DNA of 64,000 nucleotides from Ampelocalamus luodianensis (GCA_036346255.1 CM070632.1:26624657-26688656); one strand, 5' to 3'. Positions 1 to 11,155 are shown, numbered from the stretch's first letter. Numbers and translations are program-made. The notes: generated by a model not told the origin, from the letters alone.

Positions 1-1286
1 ACTGGATGTACGATGTGAATCGTGTGAGTCAAGAGTACATTAATGGCGTGGTTGCTTTTAGAAGAGCCGCCGAGCAGGATATGTTGAAGAAAGGGATAAA
101 TTTTATGTATTGTCCATGCATTGATTGCAGTAATCTAAAAATGTTTAACAATGTGGCGCAGATCGAAGCGCTCTTGATCTGAAGGGGTTTCAAAAAAGGG
201 TATACATGTTGGACCAGTCACACTGAAGAGCAGATTATACCAGAAGTTAATAATGACGACATTGCCGAGGAAGTCAACGATATGCCGGAGGTGGACTGTG
301 CTTTTGATGAGGATAGGTCGCACGATGACAATCTGGATCAGATGCTACGTGATGCAGAAGAGAACTACAGTGAGAGAGAGTTTTGTAAACTCGAGGGCTA
401 AAGGGAGGACTCGGTGAGACCTTTGTTCCCTAGCTGCAAGCCGGAATACAGAAAGTTGTCAACCGTGATTGAACTGCTTAAATTGAAGGCAAGCAATGGT
501 TGGTCCGATAAGAGTTTCACGGTGTTGTTAGGTCTCCTAGCGGACATCCTTCCAGAGGAAAACGTGTTGCCCAGCACCACCTACCAAGCAAAGAAGGTTC
601 TTTATCCATTGGGAATGGAAATAGAAAGAATACATGCATGTATGAACGATTATATCCCCTACCGTAAAGAGTATGTAGACATACATGTATGTCCTGTGTG
701 CAAAGCATCCCGATACAAGCGTCAGAATACTGCTAAGGTGAAGCAAGGACCTCCTACTAAGATGTTGTGGTATCTGCCTGTGATCCCACATTTGAAGCAT
801 TTATTTGCGAACCCAAAGGAGGCAAAATTGGTGTGTTGGCACTCGGAGGAGTGTACGAAAGATGGAAAGCTAAGACACTCTATTGATTCTGCCCAGTGGA
901 GAAACTTCGATTGGAGCTTCGAAGGGTTCGGTGCAGAACCGAGGAACATAAGGTTAGGGTTGAGTACAGATGTAATGAATCCTTTCGGTAACATAAGCAG
1001 CTGACATAGCACCTGGCCCGTGAATCTATGCATGTACAACCTTCCTCCTTGGCTGTGTATGAAGCGAAAGTATATTTTGATGTCACTACTTATCCAAGGG
1101 CCGAAGTAACCTGGGAATGATATTGATGTGTACCTAGCACCATTGCTGGAAGATCTTGTGACACTGTGGAATGAAGGGGTACAGGTATGGGATGCGTACA
1201 AACGAGTTGCCTCCTTTTGGAGACGGCATCAGGCTCGGGGAAGAACCCAATGAGGAAGCTAGCTATATACGCGCCGATCATCATGA
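1..1286 (+). pseudogene. TNP2-like CACTA transposase, internally deleted
   Basis: This is a remnant of the transposase that cuts and joins CACTA ends. The first codons (WMYDVNRVSQEYINGVVAF) belong to the N-terminal transposase-associated domain, with the C-rich 'MYCPCIDC' motif. From about 414 to 1004 the reading continues into the start of the TNP2 core, including 'VCPVCKASRYK' and 'MNPFGN' (the latter normally preceded by DG, here DV). Stops occur near 181 and 400, and a TGA follows 'NPFGNISS' at 1002. After 'VWDAYKRV' (near 1205) the sequence jumps straight to the last codons and 3' flank seen in CACTA-2 (8018-8090 on the minus strand). Most of the catalytic core, DUF4218 and DUF4216 are therefore deleted. 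It cannot make a working transposase. Confidence 0.88.
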
Positions 1287-1542
1287 AGGGCTATATTTTA
1301 ATTAAGAATTTACTCCATTGTAATTAATTTATTTCATAACATCATGTGTTAATGTGTTATGAACCTGTCATCTTTGATATTGATGTCAATGTGGACATTC
1401 ATTGTAATGTGGAGTATCAAAATTGGTTTCACTTGATTTGGAGTTGAGTTGAATTAGATATGAATTTTTGAAGTCAAATGTGTTATGAGCTTGTCATCAT
1501 ACTTGTCACCAGGTTTTGTCAGGATGTCACAGATTGTCAATT
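1287..1542. other. 3' flank of CACTA-1 TNP2
   Basis: This AT-rich stretch has no ORF. Its first ~150 bases match the reverse complement of about 7900-8017 in CACTA-2, including 'CATAACATCATGTGTTA'. It is therefore the conserved 3' flank of the transposase gene. Confidence 0.7.
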
Positions 1543-1704
1543 TATCACAGACGGTTCTATTAAAGAATAGTCTGTGATATGTCACAGGCGATTTCTTACT
1601 ACAACCGTGTGTGGTATGGAACGTATCACAGACAGTTTCTTACTACAACCGTCTATGATATGGAACGTATCACAGACGGTTCTTTAATAGAACCGTCTAT
1701 GATA
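1543..1704. repeat. Internal array of CACTA palindromic motifs
   Basis: Several copies of TATCACAGACGGTT and its complement AACCGTCTGTGATA (with variants such as CTATGATA) lie in inverted pairs. They are the same motifs found at the element ends, but here lie inside the element, directly upstream of the TATA box of ORF2. The equivalent array in CACTA-2 is 12852-13097. In En/Spm, TNPA binds subterminal motifs of this size. That these motifs bind a similar protein is an inference. Confidence 0.8.
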
Positions 1705-1705
1705 G

Positions 1706-1718
1706 CCTTTTTATAAGG
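1706..1718 (+). promoter_or_regulatory. TATA box of CACTA-1 ORF2
   Basis: CTTTTTATAAGG lies directly after the palindromic array. It is followed by a C-rich leader and then ORF2. The corresponding position in CACTA-2 is TTTTTATAAAAAGG at 13098-13110, so the site is conserved between copies. Confidence 0.55.
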
Positions 1719-1796
1719 AGGGAACCGCTAGGGTTTTGCTCTTACTCGTCACTTCCTCTCCCGCGCCCCTTAGGCTCTCCCGTTCACCGCTGTCTA

Positions 1797-1945
1797 CGAC
1801 CTAGGCGCCTTGACCTCGACACCACCGCCCCCGACCTTGGCGCCCCCGACCTCGGCGCCTTCGACCTTGGCGCCCCCGACCTCGACGCCCCCAACCTCGG
1901 TGCCTTCGACCTTGGCGCCCCAGACCTTGGCGCCTCCGACAACGC
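1797..1945. repeat. GC-rich imperfect tandem repeat in ORF2 leader
   Basis: Units of 12-15 bases like CCGACCTTGGCGCC and CCGACCTCGGCGCC repeat about ten times. They create long proline- or arginine-rich ORFs on both strands that are composition artefacts. CACTA-2 has a different C-rich repeat at the same place (13268-13470). Confidence 0.7.
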
Positions 1946-2426
1946 TGCCTCCGACATCGCTTCTTCCCTCCTCGCACTGGCTCCAGCGCCTCCCCCGGTA
2001 CTCCCTTGCGCCTCCCTTGCTCTGTGATCGGTTTTGTAATTATCAAAATTGATTGGTGAAGAGATTTTGACAGAGGACTGAGATTGCAAAGACTATGTCT
2101 TATGCAATTAGTCAACTGAGAGAAATTGAGCAATCTTATTTGCTTAGCTTCATGCTGTTTTTAGTTGTTCTCATAATGAATATGTTGAAGTTATTCATAC
2201 ACTAAGAGCTCACATTAATTTCAATTTTTTGTGCTCTGTGCTAATTTCATTCATATACATGTGGTACATGTTTTGCATTTCAATCAATTTAAATGACTTG
2301 AATGTTTTACATTTGATTATGTTAATTTGGTCCTCCCTCGTGCCTTGTTTGTTGATCTTCTCGATGGTTTTGAGTACCATCGCCATTGTGAGTATTTCAA
2401 CATATCATGCACTGTCTCTTTGCATA

Positions 2427-2446
2427 TAGATATATATGTATATATG

Positions 2447-2486
<40 letters not shown>

Positions 2487-2488
2487 AT
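2427..2488. repeat. Compound (AT)n(GT)n microsatellite
   Basis: A run of TATATGTATATATG followed by about ten TG units lies in the intron or leader between the C-rich tract and ORF2. Confidence 0.85.
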
Positions 2489-2655
2489 GTGCATATTGTT
2501 CCTTTTAAATGACTTCATTGATTTTCTTAGTCTTATGACTATTGTGTCATTTAATTGGTTAGGGAACTATGCTCTATTCATAATTATCTATGTTAGAATT
2601 AATTATTGTTTCATATTTATGCATATATAAATTATATAGATAGCAAGTAAGCGGG

Positions 2656-5600
2656 ATGGCAGTGGTACTGTCTTCACCGTCGTCACCGACGCCGAAGATG
2701 GTAGAGGCACCGTCTTTGCTGCTGTCGCCGACGCCGCAAATGACAGAGGCATCGTCTTCGCCACCTAATCCGTCGATGATAATGATATAGAAGCAAGATG
2801 GCAGAGGAGAATCGAAGATGCTTGAGGGTAGACTGGTCATCACAAAGGTTAGTGAGTTTGGGGTCCCTCTGCGTCCCAAGAGCTCAGCGGTGAGATTCCG
2901 GATCATGTGCGGGATACTTTTAAGGAAACGAGTCCCCATCACCACACCAAGGTGGAAGGATCTGACGAAAGAAGCGAGAGGCGCGTTGTGGACAGAACTT
3001 TCAAAAAAGTTCACTATCCCAGAAGCAGACATGGCACGCGTGGAACGGATGGCGATGCTGATGATCGATAAATCGTGGAGGACCTTCAAGAGCATTTTTG
3101 TCACGAAGTACGTGAACACATGTCAGACGCCCTTCGCGAAGTATGGATTCTTGACGCGGGAAACATGGGACGCCTTTGTGGCTATGAAGACGATGGCCGA
3201 ATTTAACGAGGAAAGTGCAGCGCACAAAGCTCTCCAGACGTGAAACACTCACCCGCACAGACTCAGCACCGCTGGGTACACGGGTAAATACGAGGAATGG
3301 GCGGCAGAGGAGGAGAACGGGTTTCCCGATGTCACAGACCCGCGTTCCCTAGCCTGGTTAAAAGCGAGGGCAAAAGTCTCATCTTTGGGCTGCATCTCTT
3401 TCACAAACCCGGCAGACTAGGAAGTGTCCCAACGTGTGGTAAATATGTCGAACTACCTAGTTGTTAATAAGTCCATAACTTCATAGTGTCTATAATAACA
3501 TGATGACCTCTTGCAGCGTGAATTGTGTGCCCAAACTTCCCAAGGCTACTTCCAAGCAGACAGGGAGAATGATATACTATCTACGGCTTTGGGAAACAAG
3601 GAGCACCCGGGTCGCACGCCAGGCCTTGGGGTTAATGTACCTTGGAGTCATGGATTCGCAGACGACTACTACACGTGTAGGAGTAGGAAGAGATCCAAGG
3701 CCGAGCGCGAGGATCGGTTGGTACAGATGATTACTGAAAAATTTGAAGGAAAGCTAGTAGCATTGCAGGATCAAATGAATCAACTCCTAAGCGAGTCGTA
3801 GTCGCAAGCCGCCCCTGTTAATTTGGGAGCCAGTCCTGCTCGACATCGGAGTAGCGTCACGTCCACGCATAATTCTGAACATGACAATGTCCAATTACTG
3901 ATAGACGACATCAAGGTAATGTACATCTATGGAATGCACTAAAGATAGACTTATAGGACGCCTTAGCTAATTACGTATCGTTTTGTAGGAGCCGACGGCC
4001 TGCAAGCTCCAAGTGAGGTTAGTTGGGTCTAATTCTATTGAGGCTGGGTGGGGGATGGTGCATCCATACCAGGAAGGGGCAGTGTAGCACGGTGTCCAGG
4101 TGGCGCAGGGTTACGCCAAGCTGGAGGTGGACATGGTACATGAACATTTCATGGCCGTCCCGCTGGAGATTCGCCCGAATGAAGAGATCACAATACTAGG
4201 GGATGCTGTGCACAGTTTTATCTAGTGGCCCAAGAAGGACATCGTCCTAGACCCAGCAGTGCCGCGATCTCAACATGACCATTCCTCTCCAACGGGACCC
4301 TTGATGACTCCACCTCATATTTCGCCTCAGAAGGCCAACTTATCGGTTCCCGTGGAGAAGACGCCGAAGGAACAAGAAAAGCGTGTTGCCGTATCGGGTC
4401 CCGAGTCGTCTCGCAGGAAGACGCTGCCAATCCTTAAGGCCAAATCGAAATCGACGAACGTTAAGGCACCTCCCAAGTCCGGGAAGTCCGGGATATCCCG
4501 GAAGTACATCATCGGAAAACCGTTGTGCTCCGACGCAGTATTAGGGCGCACTGGATATGCTTGTTAGGCTTTGCATTCTAGAATCTCCGTCAAATACGAG
4601 CATAAGCATTTCTTCAACAGGACGAACCACTTCGTCGTGGGCTTCAACGACTTATATGACCTATTCAACCTCGTTGGACTTGATGCCTCGCTTCTACGAT
4701 GTTGGACACTGTAAGTGCGTACAATCAAGTTCTACATTCACGTAATACCAATAAATATAACAACTCATCTCTTATATATAGATACATGATGAAAAATGTC
4801 CGGGAATGGAATGAACCGGTGGGTTTCCTCGATCCACATGTGGTATCGTTGCAAACCATCCAAGCAGACTTGTCCTTCGTCGAGAAATACATAACGGAGG
4901 CATTGCTTCGTCAGTAGAACATGAAGTACATAGTAATGCCTTATGACGAGGGGTAAGTGTCACTACTTGCTCTACAAATTTCATTTGTACTTTATACGTA
5001 GCACGAACTTAGATTTAATGACTATAGTGACATACATAAGTAGGTACCACTGGATCCATTTAGTCATTATACCAAGGAGGAATCATGTGATATACCTTGA
5101 TTCCCTAATCAGCAGAGACCACAAGTTCAGCATTTTGAGAGGAATACTCGACAAGTATGCTCATTTCCTCCATACATAACTCTATTGTAGTCTTCATTAG
5201 TTTGAAATGGCCGAGGATAACTTTTTGGAATCATGTATGTCGTTCATCGACTATGTTGCTAACAAAGGAATATACGATGGAAAGAGCGCCGAACTAACAC
5301 ACAGGCTGAAATTTCTGGTACGTGCTACAACATGATAATCCTATACCATACTTCATAATAACTCGTCTCGAACTGATATATGTAATTCTATTTTTGTAGT
5401 GCCGCCAACAAAAAAATGATGAGTTATGTGCAATCTACGTTTGCTATCATATGGAGCAAATCATTAGAGCTAGGAAGAAGGATCCCGAGGTTTGTGAATC
5501 TCAAAATAATTATTTCCTAATTATAAATTTAAATATATATGCTTACCACTTTACTCTTGCTAGCGACAGGCCTTGATTATAGAATTAGATGGACTCTTTG

Positions 5601-5740
5601 CAAATGAGATCAAGGACATTCGAGGGAAGCTCTGCGACTTTATCATATCAGAGATAATTAAGGACACCAGAGAATTTCACTCCGTCGCCGACCCAGAGCA
5701 TCACCCCGCCGACACCTCTCAACCACCTGCAAACAATTGA
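2656..5740 (+). pseudogene. CACTA-1 ORF2: PTTA/Transposase_24-like region with Ulp1-like protease
   Basis: This is the second, multi-exon gene of the family. It opens at ATG 2656 in the same sequence context as CACTA-2 (GCAAGTAAGCGRSATGGC). Exon 1 holds 'SWRTFKSIFVTKYVN', typical of Transposase_24. Exon 2 holds 'GNKEHPGRTPG' and a coiled-coil-like stretch. Introns with GT..AG ends are visible at 3439-3516, 3916-3988 and 5318-5400. The 3' exons encode a Ulp1/C48 cysteine protease: 'HWIHLVIIP' (His codon 5048-5050), 'YLDS' (Asp codon 5099-5101) and 'ELCAIYVCYHM' (Cys codon 5427-5429). The catalytic triad is therefore preserved. Stops (TAG near 2788, TGA 3241, TAG near 3418) break the N-terminal half. 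Ulp1 domains cleave SUMO-like modifiers; their role in transposons is unknown. Confidence 0.8.
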
Positions 5741-5956
5741 CTCAATTGTAATCCAATTTATTGTGTAACAATACTTGAACAAATGCGATCTTTTGTAATT
5801 TATTTTGAGTAATGATCAGTTTGAGTTTGTCAACAATTGATTATCTGTGATGTATCTGTAAATGTATCTATTTTTCTGCATGCTTGTTTTCAGAGGGCCG
5901 CTAGCAATTCCTGAGGCTAGCCAAAAATCAGTAAAAATATAGTTAGTGTAATGAAT
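5741..5956. other. 3' flank of CACTA-1 ORF2
   Basis: AT-rich 3' untranslated-type sequence without an ORF. The stretch 'GCTAGCAATTCCTGAGGCTAGCC' (split here as an inverted GCTAGC pair) also occurs at the matching place in CACTA-2 (about 36190-36220) and, inverted, in CACTA-3 (about 50315-50335). Confidence 0.6.
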
Positions 5957-6286
5957 TATCACAGACGGTTTTTGTATTAAACCCATCTGTGAAGGCTAGT
6001 ATCACAGATGGTTTTATACACGAACCGTCTGTGAAGGCATAGTATCACAGATGGTTCATTATGTGATACTATGCCTTCACAGACGGTTCATGTATAGAAC
6101 CGTCCGTGATACTAGCCTTCACAGACGGGTTTAATACAAAAACCGTCTGTGATATTCGTATCATAGACGGTTTTCGAACCGTTTGTGATAACCGTCTGTT
6201 ATCAGAGACCAACTTATTCAGAAGGTTCAAAAACCATCTGTGATTGCGGTTTCGAACCATCTGTGATGACCCTCTCTGTAGTAGTG
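5957..6286. repeat. CACTA-1 right subterminal array and terminal inverted repeat
   Basis: Alternating TATCACAGACGG and CCGTCTGTGATA motifs form a dense palindromic array. It ends in the terminus GTAGTAGTG (complement CACTACTAC). Part of the array (about 6000-6160) is itself a large near-perfect inverted repeat centred near 6065. Confidence 0.9.
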
Positions 6287-6354
6287 ACAACAGCAGAGGT
6301 GCTACAAGAAGTATCGCGTTAGGTTACTGAGGTGCTGAGGATGGTGTAGACATA

Positions 6355-6795
6355 CACTACTACAAAACAGGCAATAGCAGACACCTCATCACAGACGGTT
6401 CCAAAGGAGCCGTCTGTGTTGAATCTTATGCACGGTTCCCTTTGGAATCGTCGGGAATCGCTCGTGATATGTCCCCATCACGAGGCGGTTCTTATTACCA
6501 ACCGCTTAGATACTTCACGCACGGTTGGTAAAAAGAACCGCTCGTGATGGGGACATATCACGACGATGCATAATAGAACCGTCGTGAAGTATCACGCACG
6601 GTTCGTAATATGAACCGCTCGTGATGAGGACAACTTATCGCGCACGGTTTGTAAATAAAACCGTCTGTGAAGTATCACAGACGGTTTTAATTTTAAACCG
6701 TCTGTGATAAGCTACTATCACAGACGGCTCTATTAAATAACCGTCTGTGATATTATTATCACAGACGGTTTTATTTAGAGCCGTCTGTGATATCC
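6355..6795. repeat. CACTA-2 left terminal repeat and subterminal array
   Basis: After the terminus come about 16 motif copies in inverted pairs. The outer part uses CG-containing variants (CACGAGGCGG, CACGCACGG, CGCTCGTGAT). The inner part (6650-6795) uses CACAGACGG/CCGTCTGTG with short AT-rich spacers, each pair able to form a hairpin. Confidence 0.9.
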
Positions 6796-6906
6796 AACCT
6801 CTTCTCCCGCGCGATGTGTCTCTTCACCATCGCACAACCGTCTCTTCATCTCGCACGCCGACGATACATGCGTCTCTTCGTCTCACGTGCTAGTTACTCC
6901 TAATTC

Positions 6907-6916
6907 TTTATATAAG
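6907..6916 (+). promoter_or_regulatory. TATA box of captured F-box gene
   Basis: TTTATATAAG lies about 90 bases before the first good ATG (6998) and about 110 bases after the subterminal array. CACTA-3 has the weaker GATATAAGG at the matching position (about 53445-53455, minus strand). Confidence 0.5.
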
Positions 6917-6997
6917 ACGGAATAATTCACCGAAGATTAAACTCCTCCCATCGCTCTTCGTCTCACGGTTTTGAGTACGTCAATCGCCAAGGTGAGC

Positions 6998-7737
6998 ATG
7001 CGAGCGATCGAGCCAAGCACCAAAGCGAGGAGGTCGGTGATCGCCGCTCTTTCTCACGATGTCGTCGTCGACATCGTCGGCCGTGTGGCCGCGAGCTCTC
7101 CTCAGCCCATGGAGGACCTATGCAGCCTACGATTAATGTACATACATCTTTATGTCTACAATATACGTACGTACATACTACTATTTATTCTAACATCTTT
7201 AATGTATGTACGTATAGTTGCAAGGCCTTGTACAAGGTGCCCAAGGAACGCGCCGTGGGGAGGCGCGTGGCGCTAGAGCGAGAGGAGGCGATGAAGTGGC
7301 AGGACAACGAGCGCTACTTCGCCGTCGTCAACCACCTGGCCGCCGCCGGCAACCCGGGGGCTTGTTTCATCGTCGGCCTCGGGCTTGTCTTCGCACCCCA
7401 AGACATGCAGCGCGGCCTCATGTTCCTTGAACGGGCGGCCGTGGCCGGCCACAAGGCCGCGGCCTACGTGCTCGGTCTCCTCCTCTACACAGCCGGCGAG
7501 ACGCGCGACGTTGGGAAGCACTACATCAGCCAAAGTCAGGACGAGCCGACCGCGGCGGTGCGAGACGCCAAGACCAACCGGGAGTGCGGCGGTGCGAGGC
7601 TCGCCGCGACATGGTCCAGCGGCGTGGGGAAGAAGGCCGCCATCGGGCGGGTGTGGGCGCTGTCGAGGTCGCCACGGTGCACGAGCATTGGTCGCGGTGT
7701 GGAAGGGTGGGACGACTACGCCGTCTTCTGCAGATGA
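6998..7737 (+). CDS. Captured F-box / Sel1-like host gene fragment, ORF open after splicing
   Basis: Exon 1 (6998-7137) and exon 2 (7218-7737) join across an intron with GT and AG ends to give a continuous frame of about 219 codons. The N-terminus (SHDVVVDIVGRVAASSP then SLRL-ICKALYK) has an F-box pattern; F-box proteins choose targets for SCF ubiquitin ligases. 'VALEREEAMKW' follows, then Sel1-like helices (ACFIVGLGLVF, AAYVLGLLLY). In relatives I know, this grass family ends in a Cys-rich finger with 'YAVFCS.DCRIRHEY'. Here 'DDYAVFCR' meets an early stop, and 'RRIRHEY' continues in another frame just beyond, so a small deletion removed the end. The retained intron indicates capture at DNA level. 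CACTA-3 carries the same fragment. Expression and function are unproven. Confidence 0.7.
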
Positions 7738-8017
7738 CGATCGCAGGATTAGGCATGAGTATACCGTTTCTTTGCAAAGGTGTTAGACTATTTGCCATAA
7801 AATTTTAGTTTTTAGGTTTCTAGAAAGGTGGTGCGGTGGACTATTTTCCAAATTAAATGAATTTTAATGCACCAAAATATACGGTCCACAAGGACGGAGC
7901 GATTACAATTCCACGTTGACATCAAAATATACGTCGACATATTACAAGTTCATAACACATGATGTTATGGAATAAATTAATTACAATGGAGTAATTTCTT
8001 AATTAAAATATAGTCCT
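7738..8017. other. Spacer between F-box gene and TNP2 3' end
   Basis: This holds the remnant C-terminal codons of the F-box gene (to about 7780), then the AT-rich 3' flank of TNP2 shared with CACTA-1. The two genes converge here. I see no further gene. Confidence 0.6.
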
Positions 8018-11000
8018 TCATGATGATCGACGCATATAGCTAGCTTCCTCGCTGGTTCTTCCTCGAGCCCGATGCCGTCTCGAAAGGAAGCAACTCGTCA
8101 AATTGATTGTATTCTTCCTCGCCCACTACATTCTCAACTCCGACAATCCTTCTTTTCCATGAAGAACTACGTGGCGCTTCTTATTTGCCGGGTCGGTTAT
8201 ATAGAAGACTTGAACAACTTGGTTAGCCAGTACGAATGGTTCGTCTTTGTATCCGACACGATCGAGGTCCACGGTAGTGACGCCGTACTTGTCGACCTTC
8301 ACATGTGGGAGATGGACCCAACGGCACCGAAATAGGGGGATCTTGAAAAGCACGTAGTCGAGCTCCCATATCTCCTCTATTTGCCCATAGTACGAGCTCC
8401 TCAGCCCATCGGTACTGAATGCATCTATGCGGACACCGCTGTTCTGGACTGTGCTCTTCCTATCCTGAGCTGCCGTATAAAATGTGTACCCATTTATGTC
8501 GTATCCTTGTCATGTGACAATTGTAAATTGTGGCCCTTTTGCCAACCATAGCAGCGTATCATCACTTGATGACCTCCCTACCATGATTCGCACCTTTACC
8601 CATTCGTTGAACCAACGGTTGTGCTCTCGTGATCTAAACCTCCGACCGTCCGGATTACGTTGGCGTACCATGTCTTTGTGCTCGTCGATGTACGGGGACG
8701 GTTGGGTCATGTGTTGCAAGACCGTGAAATGGGCTTGAGCGCACGTATCAGATCGGGAGTGATTGATTTCCTTCCGATGGTCCCGATACCATCCGGCCTT
8801 CCTCATGACGAGATAGAGGCACACCTATCGGTTCCACCGAGCCATGTAGTCGACGCAGAACTCAATGACCTCTTCGGTTGCATAACCTTCGATGATGCTG
8901 CCTCCTCGGTCGAGATCGATTCCGCACGTAGGACTTGAGAATTCCCATATACCTCTCGAACGGGTACATATGACGTAGGAACACGGGACCGCATATCTTT
9001 ATCTCTTTCACAAGATGAACAATGAGATGGACCATAATATCGAAAAATGACGGAGGGAAATACATCTCAAGTTGACATAGAGTCGTCACCACCTCGGCCA
9101 GAGCATCTAGTCCTTCGGGATCGATGACCTTACGAGCAATTAAGTTGAAGAAATAACACACCTCAAGATTGCCACTCGGACCTTGTTCGGCAAGATACCC
9201 CTAATTGCAACAGGAAGCATTTGTGTCATCAGCACATGACAATCATGAGACTTCATACCAATTAATTTCAAATCTTGCATAGAAACAAGTTTCTTAATGT
9301 TAGCGGAGTAACCAGACGGGACTTTGACACCATGCAAGCTTTGGCACAATTCATTTCTCGGCCTTGGACATAGTGTAGCAAGTGGTGGAAGGTATGTTCG
9401 TCCTTTATCGGTCTCTTTCGGTGCTAACTCGGTCCTTATGTTCATATCAACCAAGTCGCGTCGTGCGTTAACACCATCCTTTGTTTTGCCACTAATGTTC
9501 AGTAAGAGACCAATCAAGCTTTCACATACATTCTTCTCCACGCATGACGTCGATGCGATGACGAACTTCTAAGTGCTCCCAATAAGGCAAGTCCCAAAAA
9601 TTGACCGCTTCTTCCGGATGTTCTTCGATGGGTTTTAATTTACATCCCTTCCCAAGCACAACATCGATATCCTTAACCATATCATAGACCTCTTTCCTCT
9701 AAAAGCCCTTGGAGTGAACTGTCCTCCTTATTTCCGTCGAATTGTTTTTTCATCTTGCGGTATGGGTGACTCGGGAAGGAACCTACGGTGACGCATATAT
9801 ACGATTTGCGCGAGTTGTTCACCATACACTCTCCGTAGCATCTAAGCAGTGCGATGAATGAGCTTTGGCTCCTTTCGCATCAAGCCCTTGACAGTTACCA
9901 AGGGCAGGAAAATCATTGATAGTGCGAACAACATGACGCGTAAGAGAAGTTCTCTCGCTTATACGCATCCCATACTTGTACCCTTCGTTCCACAAAGTGT
10001 CACAAGATCATCCAAAGAATGGTGCTAGGTACACATCAATATCGTTCTGTGTTGCTTCGCCCTTGGATAAGTAGTGACATCAAAATGTACTTCCGCTTCA
10101 TACACACCAAGGAGGAAGGTTGTACATACATAGGTTCACGGGCCATGTGCTATGTCGGCTGCTCATGTTACCGAAAGGATTCATTCCATCTGTACTCAAC
10201 CCTAACCTTTTCCTCGGTTCCGCACCGAACTCTTTGAAGGTCCGATCGAAGTTTCTCCACTGGGAAGAATCAGCAGGGTGTCTTAGTTTTCCATCTTTCT
10301 TACGCTCCTCCGAGTGCCAACGCAGCAATCTTGCCTCCTTTCGGTTCGCAAATAAACGCTTCAAACGTGGGATCACAGCAGATACCACAACACCTTAGCA
10401 GGAGGTCCTTGCTTCACCTTAGCAGTATTCTTACGCTTGTATCGGGATGCTTTGCACACGGGACATACATGCAAGTCTGCATACTCTTTACGCTAAAGGA
10501 TACAATCGTTCGGACATACATGTATTCTTTCTACTTCCATTCCCAATGGACAAAGAACCTTCTTGGCTTGGTAGGTGGTCTTTGGGCAACACGTTTCCCT
10601 CCGTAAGAATGTCCGCTAGGAGACCTAACAACGCCGTGAAACTCTTGTCGGACCAACCATTGCTCGCCTTCAATTTGATAGTTCAAAGCACGGTTGACAA
10701 CCTTGTGTATTCCGGCTTGCGGCCAGGAACAAAGGTTTCCCGAGTCCTCCATTAAGCGCTCGAATTTACAAAACTCTCTCATCAGTAGTTTCCTTCGCAT
10801 CGCGTAGCATCCGATCCGATTGTCATCGCACGACCTATCGTCATCAAAAACACATCCACATCCGGCATATCGTTGACTTCCTCGTCGATGTCATCATTAT
10901 TAACTTCTGTATAATCGCTCTTCACCGTGGATCGGTCCAACATGTATACCCTTTTTGAAACCCTTCAATCAAGTGCCCTACGATCTGCGCCGGGTTGTTA

Positions 11001-11155
11001 AAAATCTTCAGATTACCGCAATCAATGCATGAACAGTACATAAATTCTATCCCCTTATTCAGCATATCCTGCTCTGCGGCTCTTTTAAAAGCAATCACGT
11101 CATTAATGTACTCTTCACTCACACGGTTCGCACCGTACATCTAGTTTCGGTCCAT
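8018..11155 (-). pseudogene. TNP2-like CACTA transposase, near full length, frameshifted
   Basis: This transposase gene starts at the ATG at 11153-11155 and ends at TGA 8018-8020. In order on the minus strand it shows the transposase-associated domain (MYGANRVSEEYINDVIAF, MYCSCIDC), the TNP2 core with 'STDGMNPFGN' (about 10165), 'MEKNVCESLIGLLLNI' and 'VKVPSGYSANIKKLVSM' (9140-9541), 'QLEMYFPPSFFDIMVHL' (DUF4218, about 9065) and 'WVHLPHVKVDKYGV' (DUF4216, about 8290). The Trp codon after MDRN is TAG (11141-11143), and frameshifts break the reading roughly every 200-300 bases. Unlike CACTA-1, the gene lies opposite to ORF2, so the module is inverted in one of the two. Inactive as it stands. 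Confidence 0.9.

Larger units (their letters stand above)
1..6286 (+). mobile_element. CACTA-1: CACTA (En/Spm) DNA transposon, left end outside window
   Basis: The right terminus reads ...CTCTGTAGTAGTG at 6286, the inverse complement of a CACTACTACAGAG start, followed by ACA. Inside are a TNP2-type transposase remnant (1-1286), an internal array of palindromic motifs (1543-1704), ORF2 (2656-5740) and a right subterminal array (5957-6286). Both genes are on the plus strand. The window opens about 13 bases into the TNP2 reading frame, so the left terminus and its subterminal repeats lie upstream and are not visible. The protein and terminus similarity to CACTA-2 (6355-36719) places both in one family. 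Internal deletion and stop codons make it non-autonomous. Confidence 0.9.

Noticed and set aside
1784..2133. Two overlapping minus-strand ORFs rich in Arg, Gly, Ser and Pro
   Set aside because: They come from the C-rich tandem repeat of the ORF2 leader; all frames are open because of composition.
6355..6795. CRISPR-like regular repeats
   Set aside because: The motifs alternate in orientation, have short AT-rich loops and end at a CACTA terminus; they are transposon subterminal repeats in plant DNA.
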